64,000 nt of DNA from the NCBI GenBank assembly GCA_020064725.1, contig JAGTWJ010000019.1, forward strand, positions 1,550,001-1,614,000, written 5' to 3'. Both the position numbers and the translations under genes were made by a program. The number at the start of each line of letters is the position of its first letter. Position 1 is the stretch's first letter. The notes under the pieces were generated by a model that did not search any database, was not told the DNA's origin, and saw only the letters and a program-made list of their open reading frames with translations. This stretch comes from Drechslerella dactyloides. Lineage: Eukaryota; Ascomycota; Orbiliomycetes; Orbiliales; Orbiliaceae. Below are positions 56,112 through 64,000 of this stretch, in pieces.

Positions 56112-56459
56112 ATGGCGTTTCCAGCAGAAGCTATCATAGGGGTGTGCGCTATCTTCGTCGCCATTGTCCCAATCGGCCTCGGATTTTACAAGCTATACTT
56201 GCACCATAAAACAGTGAAGAAAGACCAGGAACACACTAGTAAGCCAAGGGTCTACCGAGATATAACATATTACTTCTGAAGTTCTGCTAGCTAATAATAT
56301 TTAATCATGTCTATCTGGATACTCTCTCTTACATTAGTCCTACCAATCTCACATCGAAGAGCACACCCACCACAACTTTACTCCAGGCCTCGAACCCAAG
56401 CTCGGGTGGGCTTACGAGCCACGATAGACTTACGATATATTCAGCATCCGCGCTCCTGA
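56112..56459 (+). CDS. small single-pass membrane protein, copy A (perhaps frameshifted)
   Basis: Exons 56112-56238 and 56338-56459 would give 82 aa. Exon 1 encodes one membrane helix near the N-terminus (AIIGVCAIFVAIVPIGLGFY, then KLYLHHKTVKKDQ), closely like copy B. In exon 2 the residues matching copy B (PTNLTS .. ALLRAAT) lie in a different frame from the one reached by splicing. Thus either the splice site differs or copy A has a small indel and a changed tail. If not spliced, the frame ends at 56279 (55 aa). The tail is basic. Confidence 0.55.
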
Positions 56460-57617
56460 GAGCTGCAACATTTCAGAAAAGACATTTGAACTTTTGCAGA
56501 CCGATATCGGCTTGATAGAATTTTTCGAGGGTTGTCGATGCTATGGCATTATGGGGCTGGCGAACGCGGATTTACGATATGTTTATATTTGATGAGTACT
56601 ACATATTATGGTCTACAAAGTTCGCAAAGGCCATTGTGTCATAAGCCTCGTGGCATTATTGATAAAGTTGGGGGGCTACACGGTACATGTACTTGTTGAG
56701 GTTTTTACCGATCAGCTGAGAATACATTTGGAGAGCTTGGATCGGGGAAACTTGAGATGCTGAGAATGGTAGGTAGTAATGGATAGCAATATGAATACAT
56801 GAATGATGAATTTCGTCAATTAAGCTACCAGAACGGCAGACCAGAGCTCCGCTTTGTATACACGTCTTTGGGACTGCATGCAGCTTGATACATGATGGTT
56901 TTCGAGGCTGGCAATATGTTTAATAAATCGGAGAGTATTTTGTGAACGTCTGCCGAACATTAAGTACCTGTTTCCCGCGCATGCTGAACTCGACGAATCA
57001 AATAGTTTGCTCAACGAAGCGATCCAATTAATTTTCATATGGGTTTCTGATCCCTGCACACCTGCGGACAAGAGATGGCCAGCTAGCACAGCCTGCTGGC
57101 TGCGGGAAAACTTGCGCTGAAACCGAGATTCGCCCGGAGGTTAGGAAAAGTGACAATGCATATATATCGGTTCCGGATGTGCTGGTTTTTTGAACTTCCG
57201 TTGAAATTATTCTCATCACTCCTAGCTCTACAGCGACAAGGCTGTATCCAAATTTCCGCACACCTCTCATTTGCCTCCGGTATACTATATTACCCGTTAT
57301 AGATACTTTACTGCAAAAGGTTACCCGACTAGATCTTACCGGGAATCAGAAAATATCCAGCGATTTTATCTTTATAGTTGTAAGTGTCTTTTGTCTTGGT
57401 GAAGTTTCAAGCCCTGTTTGTGTAAATATCGGATGCGCTGCAGCTTAGCTGTAGCATCCAGCTCTATGCGAAGCGGTTGCTGGTGAGACCCGATGGCATA
57501 ACCTCCTTCGCAAAGCCAACTAGCGGCTAACATGACTAAATGGGATTCAGGGCGCAACTTGAGGATATTGATTTCGCAGATCGATCTCCGCCACAAGTAC
57601 GACATATTGAGAACGAA
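56460..57617. other. region between the duplicated genes, with decayed Clr5 5' end
   Basis: 1.16 kb. From about 56660 it matches the start and promoter of the Clr5-ankyrin gene: GTGGCATTATTGATAAAG aligns with GTGGCATATTTGATAGAG at the Clr5 start. On the minus strand an ATGCCACGAGG start is followed at once by a stop (TGA-containing), so this is a dead fragment. No working Clr5 copy exists here. Confidence 0.55.
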
Positions 57618-57990
57618 ATGGTGTTTTCGACGGAAGCTATCATCGGAGTGTGTGCTGTCTTCGTCGCAACTCTTCCCGTCGGTCTGGGGATGTACAAGTT
57701 ATACTTGCACCGCAAGGCGGCGAGAGAGCAGAGAGCTACTCGTAAGTTAAAAGGCGCATCTGTTACTATACATACTCTACAGTTCACACTGACTAACCAA
57801 TATGCTATCAATCCGCATGTCCTCCGTTAGTTTTACCTACCTCGAATCTCTCCACGGCTTCCACGACGATCGCGACCGTACCCAGACTTCAAAGCCTGGA
57901 ACCGCATGGGCTAGCAAGCCGCAGTGCGAGCAACGCATCTACCGAGTCCAGGCTATTGAGAGCCGCAACATTGTGAAAGTCGTATGAGTG
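56655..57990. repeat. tandem duplication, unit B
   Basis: Second unit, holding the remnant Clr5 start, the promoter and membrane protein copy B. It is in the same orientation as unit A. The non-coding parts have diverged strongly while exon 1 of the membrane protein is well kept, which suggests an old duplication with selection on the coding part. Confidence 0.7.
57618..57976 (+). CDS. small single-pass membrane protein, copy B
   Basis: Exons 57618-57741 and 57831-57976 give 89 aa. The intron is 89 bases (GTAAGT..GTTAG) with a GACTAAC branch. A few N-terminal residues are followed by one membrane helix (AIIGVCAVFVATLPVGLGMY), the conserved KLYLHRKAAREQRAT flank, and a Ser/Thr-rich tail ending in SRLLRAATL. 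An in-frame ATG at 57540 could add 26 residues, but copy A has no matching ATG, so I prefer 57618. No signal cleavage site is seen; the helix is probably an N-terminal anchor with the basic tail in the cytosol. The function is unknown. Its place, head to head with a Clr5-ankyrin gene start, is the only functional hint. Confidence 0.68.
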
Positions 57991-58590
57991 TCAGGTCTTG
58001 GATGTACTTGATTCACCTGTCCGACTTACTTTTACAACCTCCCGATGTGCCGACCAATCAGATGCAAGTTAAGACTACTTTGACAAAATCCTTTGGTCGG
58101 TGGTATTCTTCTGTGTATGTGCACGGTAGCCTTCGGGTCAAACTAGTATACAAAATTCCATTCGGCTTTTGCGCAACTTTCAACCAGGCCGTTATATGAT
58201 CACCACCAGCGGCGTCGACAATGGTCTTGCCGCGTAGCTGCGCCTAACTACCACAAAGCCCGTGTTGTCATTTAGGCGATTAACCGATGGCAGACCTTTC
58301 TTAAGTAACGTAGCATAGATTTAGTCAATTTTCTGAATTCAGTTGTAGTAGCTGTGGGCAACATGCTGGCCGCATATAGGTCTGGAGGAAAGGAATGAGC
58401 AAGTCTGTAGCCAAAATTGTATTAAGTGTATTATCTATTGAAGGAAGCCTAGGAATAGGGCATCCAAAAGATAAAATCCTGTCGCACCAATGGGGCCAAG
58501 GTCTATCCATTTCGCAACACGCCACTTTTGGTGGGCTCGCTTCGCGCCGTCGTGATTTCTCTTCGCTCTCCACCCCACCATCGATGCATC
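57977..58590. other. intergenic, promoter of gir2
   Basis: 614 bases. It marks the change from the AT-rich accessory island to the housekeeping block. No gene, RNA or repeat is supported. Confidence 0.5.
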
Positions 58591-59447
58591 ATGTCGGCGA
58601 CAGAAGAGCAGGAGCAAGAGCTGGAGGTGCTCGAGTCCATCTACCCAGATGAGCTGACCAGTGCGTACCTCCATGTCCGCCTTAGCCGCGAGATCAAGCT
58701 GACAGGATGGATGTGCAGAAATCTCGGACACCGAGTTCACAATACGGTTGGCACTCGAGGAACCCGATGTCGACGTCGATGCCGAAGAATATGAAGCTCG
58801 TGAGGCATCCCCAAAGCTATCTTCAGATCACTTAAACTACTAGCTAACACTATGATACAGCTGCTGTCCTGCTGCGGGTGACGTACACCCCAGACTACCC
58901 GAGCGAAGCGCCGACCCTCGCCCTCTCACTCCCCTCCCTCGACTCCGGCGCCCCGCACCCGCTCGCCTTCCCCGCCGACGAACCCCCGCTACTCTCCGCT
59001 CTCGCCACCGCCGTCGAGGAAAACATGGGCATGGCAATGGTCTTCACGCTCGCCACAACCTTGAAGGAAGCAGCCGAAGACATCCTCCGTTCGCGCGCCG
59101 AGGAAGCCCAGCGCGTCCGCGACGAAGCCGCACGGATCGAAGAAGAGAAGGAAATGGAGAAATTCCGCGGCGAGCTCGTCACCCGCGAAGTCTTCGAACG
59201 GTGGCGAGAGTCCTTCAAGGCGGAGATGCGCGAGAAGAAGGAGGCCGAGGAGCGCGAGCGGGAAGAGGCCGAAGCAAAGTCCGGCAAGCGGAGCGGGAAC
59301 GCCAGCGGACTCGGACCCGGCGGGAGAAAGCTAACAGGCAGGGAGCTGTTCGAGCGAGGATTGGTTGGCGGCGCAGACGACGATGGCGAGGTGGACGAGG
59401 ACGAGGCGGCGACACCTGACGTTGGCAAGTTGGAGATTAACGCGTAG
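58591..59447 (+). CDS. gir2: RWD-domain protein Gir2
   Basis: Exons 58591-58660, 58719-58799 and 58861-59447 give 245 aa. The introns are 58 and 61 bases; the second has a GCTAAC branch. The RWD domain fills residues 1-110: EQEQELEVLESIYPDELTKI, then FTIRLALEEPDVD, then LLRVTYTPDYPSEAPTLALS, with the family YPxxxP motif. A long charged helix follows (AEEAQRVRDEAARIEEEKEM), then VTREVFERWRESF and GRKLTGRELFERG, which are typical of Gir2/RWDD1. Gir2 binds Gcn1 and the GTPase Rbg2 and tempers Gcn2 activation (yeast). The acidic C-terminus fits the family. Confidence 0.92.
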
Positions 59448-59983
59448 CCTGCCTTGCGCATGTATGTATGTATGTATGTATGTATGTATGTATGTATGTA
59501 TGTATGTATGCACTGTATGTCTGTGTACTGCATACCTACATCTGTCGTACGCGACGCACGAGGCCCAATGGATCAATATATGCACAGTCACAACTGCAGA
59601 CGGGTGGTCAGAGCCGAAGCTGAGGCGAATACTTTCTCGTAATGCGTATTCTCAAACACGCCGACGTACGTCTCGAGCGTCGGTACGCTTCCGTATCATG
59701 ATAAGGGTGGGGCGCCGGCATGCATTCCGTGACGGCTCGGCCGCCGCCAACATTTGCCCCGTGTGGCCTGTTCTGTGGCGGTTTCCCGTCGGAAAACAAT
59801 TGACCCCGGAACTGGTCATCTACGATATCGACAGGTATGGGGTAGAAATTTTATTTTAAAGCTCCCGATATTCCTCCTATCTGTCTATATCGCTCTCTAT
59901 CGCAGTCTCCTACGCCAATTGTCGGATAATATCGTGGACTGTTCTATTAAGCTTGTGCTGCAGTACCTTTATGCTCGTCTGAC
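59448..59983. other. intergenic, gir2 3' side and promoter of the decarboxylase gene
   Basis: 536 bases including the ATGT microsatellite just after the gir2 stop codon. A GTTTCCCGTC string and AT-rich sequence precede the next start. No gene called. Confidence 0.5.
59460..59510 (+). repeat. (ATGT)n microsatellite, about 12.5 units
   Basis: Uninterrupted tetranucleotide repeat 13 bases after the gir2 stop codon, so it lies in the gir2 3' UTR. It is likely to vary in length between strains. Confidence 0.95.
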
Positions 59984-61472
59984 ATGGCACCCTGCACCGA
60001 CCCCACCAACCCCACGGGCCTCGCTACGTCGGCTCCAGCCGACAGCGACAAAATAGACCAGGCGCAACTGCAAGCCGATGCCGCAACCACGCTAATCGGC
60101 ATTGGTTGTGCCTTCCACCGCGACATCATCGTCCGCGCGGAGGGCACAAACATCTACACGGCCGCCGGCCACCGCATGCAGGACTGGACGTCCGGACAGA
60201 TGTCATGTCTGCTCGGCCATGGCAACCCTGAAATCGTGGAGGTTATCGCGCGGCATGCTGCTACGTTGGACCACCTTTTCAGCGGCATGTTGAGTCCGCC
60301 CGTCATCAACCTCGCCAAACGGCTGACGGGACTCGCGCCGAGAGGGCTCGATCGTGCGATTTTCCTGAGTACCGGTGGCGAGAGTAATGAGTTTGCGATA
60401 CGAATGGCGAAGTTGTGTACCGGGAAATTTGAGGTTGTCGGGTTAAGCGCGAGCTGGCATGGTGTCACAGCGGGCGCTATCGCGGCGCAGTACCACTCCG
60501 GCCGCGCGGGATACGGGCCTGTGGTACGTCTATACCCCTTCAAATATCCCTAACCCCAACTTTTATTTTCCCGCGTATATAAAACATAAAATGCTAATGT
60601 ATGTGTATCAATACCAGATCCCAGGCAACTTTGCCCTCCCCGCGCCAAACGCCTACCGCTCCATCTTCCGCCACCCAGACGGCTCCTACGACTGGCGCAC
60701 AGAGCTCTCCTACGGCTTCTCCCTCATCGACCGCCAATCCTGCGGCTCCCTCGCCGCTGTCATCGTCGAGCCAATCCTCAGCTCCGGCGGCATGCACCCG
60801 CTGCCACCCGGCTACCTCAAGGCTCTGAAAGACCACTGCACGGCCCGCAACATGCTCCTTATAATCGACGAAGCACAAACCGCCATCGGCCGTGCCGGCG
60901 ACATGTTCGCCTTCCAGCACCACGCTGAAGACGAGGGTGTCGTCCCGGACATCCTGACGCTGAGTAAAACCCTCGGCAATGGTATCGCGCTCAGCGCCGT
61001 CCTTGTCAGCGAGCATTTGGCCGTGACGGCCGAGCAGCGTGGGTTCATGTACTACACCACGCACATGAACGATCCGCTGCCTGCCGCCGTCGGTGACAAG
61101 GTGCTCGAGATAGTCGTGCGCGATGGCCTCGTCGACCGTGCGCGCGAGCTGGGCGAAGTGTTGCATGCCGGCTTGCAGCAGCTGAAGGAGCGGTATGGTT
61201 GCATTGGCGACATTCGCGGGCGCGGGCTGATGGCTGGCGTGGAGATTGTGACGGATAGGGAGAGTAAGGTTCCCGCGATAGAGCTGGGGAACGCGATTGG
61301 CGAGAAGTTGGCGGCGTTGGGCGTGTGGGCGCAGTTGAGCACGCATGCGAGTTTTGCGGGTGTGTTTCGAATTGCCCCGCCGATTACCGTTGCGGAGGAG
61401 GAGCTGCTGGCGGGGCTGGAGGCTATGGAGGAGGCGTTTAGGAGCACGGAGGGGAGCTTGCCGCTGTATTGA
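59984..61472 (+). CDS. class III aminotransferase, 2,2-dialkylglycine decarboxylase-like
   Basis: Exons 59984-60523 and 60618-61472 give 464 aa. The intron is 94 bases, phase 0 (GTACGT..ACCAG). PLP-enzyme fold type I: MQDWTSGQMSCLLGHGNPEI at the start of the large domain, STGGESNEFAIRMAKL for phosphate binding, SWHGVTAGA, then IVEPILSSGG, the cofactor Asp in LLIIDEAQTAIGR, and the Schiff-base Lys297 in LSKTLGNG. RGRGLMAGVEI and FRIAPPITV mark the small domain. The GQMSCLLGHG region and the HMNDPLPAA stretch fit dialkylglycine decarboxylases better than omega-amino acid transaminases. Such enzymes decarboxylate 2-aminoisobutyrate-like residues and pass the amino group to pyruvate. That substrate occurs in fungal peptaibols, which gives a possible role. 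Substrate call is by motif. Confidence 0.85.
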
Positions 61473-61597
61473 TGAAATTGCCGTGGTTGACTTGATGGTC
61501 GAACAATATAAACTTGGCGGTAGTGCTGCTGTATAACCCGCGTCCAAACTTATGATAGCCCAGTCTCGAGATCTCGCCATCCTAGGATCCGGTAGTG

Positions 61598-61619
61598 TTA
61601 TATATATATATATATATAT
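61598..61619. repeat. (TA)n microsatellite
   Basis: About eleven TA units between the two convergent genes, probably in the 3' UTR of the decarboxylase gene. Confidence 0.9.
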
Positions 61620-61735
61620 TATGACTGGCATCTTGTGCCCAATAAAACCATGTCGATGCATCCCGCTGTATTGATTAGATACCACAAACACCATAAATCG
61701 CACATATAAAACCCAAAATTCCCTGTAAAAGACCA

Positions 61736-63826
61736 CTATACCGGCGCAGCAGGCAGTAGGTCGGCCGTCGTACTCCCAAACAAGCTCTGCCAAATATCAT
61801 CAATAGCATCGAACCCTCCCAGCGTATCAAACGGCATCAACGACGCCTCATTCAGAAAATGGAACGCATCCCCATCTTCCGCCACTACACTCCCCGTCGG
61901 CGCCTGCATACCAGACACACCCGCACCGGTATTATCCATCGCCACTACCGTCGCGGTAGGTGCCGGTGCAGGCGTCTGCGGCGCCGACGACGAGCATTGC
62001 ACGCGGGAAATCAGCTCCGCACATCGTTCCAGACATAGGTCGCCGAGTTCCCACGCGTGGATGTCACGGTGCAGCTCCAGCGCGTCCTTGAGTGAGATTA
62101 AAGTTGCCGCACAAGCTATCTTAATAGCCTGATTCTCTGTCTCCACCGCGCATCGGAGCAGGATCATTGTCGCCACGACGAGTAGGTGTGATGTATACGG
62201 CAGCCAGAATTCCTGCAGTTGCGATGGTGTGAGATTCGTGACGAACTCGAGAACCTTCGTCGCGGATATCTGCAGGTCTTGGAGTCTGTTGCTTATCGAT
62301 ATCTTGTGCTTGAATTCCGGGTCTGTAGATATCGTGGCATTCGCGGCGACGCTCCCGTTCACGCTTCCTTGATTCTGCAGCCATGCTGCACGTAGACTCA
62401 ACCGACTGAAGACTAGCTTGGCGGAGAGATAGCAGAATTGTAGATTACTCTTCGAGTTATCCTTGTCTGCTGCAGGCTCAGGTGACGACGCCGCGGCCAT
62501 CCCCTCCTCCCATTCCCGTAGCATTACCGCTGTCGTAGCCAGCGTGTTCTGCAGCGTAGCCGGGTCTGGATCGAGATGGTACACCATCGGTAGCATTTCG
62601 GCTAGTATCCGCGTGAGCGAGCACAGCGAGTAGAACGATCCTGAACAGTTATAAGGATAGTGCCCGCTATTACCGTTAGTCGCAGTGCTTTGCGAGTTAC
62701 CAGTTTTCGGACTACTATTTGTGTGCGCGTGTCCTGTCGCACACCGCTCCGGCAGCTGTACGTCGTAGCAACCCTTTGCGATGTTTGGCGGCGTGCCGTA
62801 CGACAGACTCGACCAGCCGTCGATTATGAATACGCACCACCACATCCGTACGCGCATCTCCTTCTCCGCTGCTGGCTTGTTCCACTTTCTCGGATCGCGG
62901 TGCAGGCCGAAGCTATGCGCTAACGCTACTACGCGGCTTGAGTTGGCGATATTGCCGACGTAGGATAGCGACGGCCGGCCGATGACGTTTATCCCGCAGA
63001 GCAGGATGGTCGCGAAGCTCGGCGACGTCGAGTCCTCTTGCAGTGCTGATACCGTCAGATTCCACACATAGTCCGAGTCAGGTCGCGGGTGCAGCCTTAG
63101 GATCTCACTGCGACTCCATAGCGGTACGACGCTAGCGTATATATTGCAGAGTAGCGCGGAATTGACGTCGGCCCATCGCGGTCCGAGGAGTTGCGCGCGC
63201 AGTTCGTCGCCAATAATCGGGAAGCAAGGGTGGACGAGCTCAAAGTATAACCGAATAGCCTCCTTTTTGAACGGGCCGAATATCTGCTCAATGATCTCGC
63301 GCTGCTTGTCGCCCGTGTCAGCCTTTGGCCGCACCCCACGCCGATACTTCGGCACGGTGACATAGACGACCGAGGACGTCCCGCCGGGGTCTTCAGTCGC
63401 GTAATTCCCGCTTTGCGGACGGGCAAAGTGCGATTGCGAGGCATTACTCATATGTCGCTGGACGATTTCGACGTCCTCGGCGACAGCAGGTCCGACAATG
63501 ATCGCGGACTTTGAGATCCCAGTGACATTATTACCACCGCTGGAAGCGTCAATGGGGATAGCGGTGACGGGTTGTCGATTGGGGATCGGGTCGATATCGT
63601 ACCGCCGTCGCTTCGCGGGATGCGCGGAAGCACTCGCGTGGCTGACGGCAGCGGCGTCGTCCGGCGGCGAGGTTGGAATCAGACATGCGACGCCACGCTC
63701 GCGGCAGAAGAGGCACGGCTGGCTCGGGAGGTCAATCTTGCAGCGGATCTTGCGCTGGCGACAGCGGGTGCAAGCGGGCACCTTGTGCGATCGGTAGGGC
63801 CGGTGTTCCATCGTGAAGGGATGCAT
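61736..63826 (-). CDS. Zn2Cys6 transcription factor with fungal-specific regulatory domain
   Basis: 696 aa, single exon, ATG at 63826 (Met6 at 63811 is an alternative). The binuclear zinc cluster spans Cys19, 22, 29, 38, 41 and 48 (C-x2-C-x6-C-x8-C-x2-C-x6-C), with basic residues RQRKIRCK. The middle homology region starts near LYFELVHPCFPIIGDELRAQ. It continues with GRPSLSYVGNIANSSRVVAL, then FGLHRDPRKW and MRVRMWWCVFIIDGWSSLSY, all usual in the fungal_trans family. The C-terminus is acidic and hydrophobic, a plausible activation region. It lies tail to tail with the decarboxylase gene, 263 bases apart, so it is a candidate regulator of amino acid use, though adjacency alone does not prove it. 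Confidence 0.93.
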   Translation of the reverse strand: MHPFTMEHRPYRSHKVPACTRCRQRKIRCKIDLPSQPCLFCRERGVACLIPTSPPDDAAAVSHASASAHPAKRRRYDIDPIPNRQPVTAIPIDASSGGNNVTGISKSAIIVGPAVAEDVEIVQRHMSNASQSHFARPQSGNYATEDPGGTSSVVYVTVPKYRRGVRPKADTGDKQREIIEQIFGPFKKEAIRLYFELVHPCFPIIGDELRAQLLGPRWADVNSALLCNIYASVVPLWSRSEILRLHPRPDSDYVWNLTVSALQEDSTSPSFATILLCGINVIGRPSLSYVGNIANSSRVVALAHSFGLHRDPRKWNKPAAEKEMRVRMWWCVFIIDGWSSLSYGTPPNIAKGCYDVQLPERCATGHAHTNSSPKTGNSQSTATNGNSGHYPYNCSGSFYSLCSLTRILAEMLPMVYHLDPDPATLQNTLATTAVMLREWEEGMAAASSPEPAADKDNSKSNLQFCYLSAKLVFSRLSLRAAWLQNQGSVNGSVAANATISTDPEFKHKISISNRLQDLQISATKVLEFVTNLTPSQLQEFWLPYTSHLLVVATMILLRCAVETENQAIKIACAATLISLKDALELHRDIHAWELGDLCLERCAELISRVQCSSSAPQTPAPAPTATVVAMDNTGAGVSGMQAPTGSVVAEDGDAFHFLNEASLMPFDTLGGFDAIDDIWQSLFGSTTADLLPAAPV

Positions 63827-64000
63827 CGTGAATGCGCATGTTCGACGGCAGTATTAAGATTGGAAATATACACGCGTGTTAACTTATCGGTAGAGTCGGA
63901 TTGTATTACGCGAGTAGATATGCACACATCTACCGGCGGTCTTGATACAGAACATGGCGATGCCGTCGGAGCAGAATTGGAATGGATGCCGGATCATGTA
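63827..64000. other. start of the regulator's promoter, cut by the window edge
   Basis: 174 bases upstream of the zinc-cluster gene. Short AT-rich stretch with no recognisable element. The promoter continues outside the window. Confidence 0.5.

Larger units (their letters stand above)
55045..56470. repeat. tandem duplication, unit A
   Basis: This unit spans the start of the Clr5-ankyrin gene, the divergent promoter and small membrane protein gene copy A. Matches with unit B include tcaacgaagcgatcca (55415 and 57011), TGATCCCTGCAC (near 55451 and 57049), CTAGCAC with GCCTGCTG, and the membrane protein exon. Units differ by indels, with an offset of 1.50-1.60 kb. Limits are approximate. Confidence 0.75.

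Noticed and set aside
60594..61793. 399-codon minus-strand frame across the decarboxylase gene
   Set aside because: Antisense to the conserved PLP enzyme, and it includes the TA microsatellite as coding sequence (IYIYIYI).

Overview
The window looks like nuclear DNA of a filamentous ascomycete (Pezizomycotina). Most genes carry short introns of about 50-100 bases with GT-AG ends and CTAAC-type branch points. The products are fungal families: the DASH subunit Dad1, BNA7 kynurenine formamidase, a Zn2Cys6 regulator, a Clr5-ankyrin protein and UPF0643. I rebuilt gene models by hand from splice motifs and reading frame. In every spliced model the exon lengths sum to a whole number of codons. Functions are inferred from motifs only; no search was run.

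Layout. 1-17.3 kb is a dense housekeeping block: an unknown Ser-rich protein, a divergent ADF/cofilin-like protein, Npr3 of SEACIT/GATOR1, the SF3a66/Prp11 splicing factor, an unknown protein, BNA7, a macro-domain poly(ADP-ribose) glycohydrolase-like protein, Vps37 of ESCRT-I and an unknown small protein. 17.3-24.5 kb is gene-poor. It holds a Ser/Thr-rich single-span membrane protein bracketed by two copies of a dispersed repeat, and a secreted PAF-acetylhydrolase-like esterase; a third repeat piece lies before the next gene. 24.5-32 kb has an unknown, possibly mitochondrial protein, the NatA subunit Naa15 and an Fpg-type DNA glycosylase. 32.9-39.3 kb is an accessory island: a seven-exon protein that I tentatively read as TULIP-like, head to head with an intracellular thermolysin-like (M4) metallopeptidase carrying a long beta-rich C-terminal region. 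40.4-50.8 kb returns to housekeeping: a one-TM protein, S-adenosylhomocysteinase, Dad1, UPF0643, Cid2 and the Rpl4 chaperone Acl4. 51.3-58 kb is a second accessory island: a Clr5-ankyrin protein head to head with a small one-TM protein, the head-to-head junction being duplicated about 1.5 kb further on. 58.6-63.8 kb has the RWD protein Gir2, a 2,2-dialkylglycine decarboxylase-like enzyme and a zinc-cluster regulator tail to tail with it.

The best candidates for something undescribed are the M4 protease / TULIP-like pair and the duplicated Clr5-ankyrin / small membrane protein unit. Smaller points of interest are a GC-AG intron in naa15, a 21-base exon in the glycosylase gene, a 36- or 45-base candidate intron, and the repeat that borders a gene lacking a visible signal peptide.
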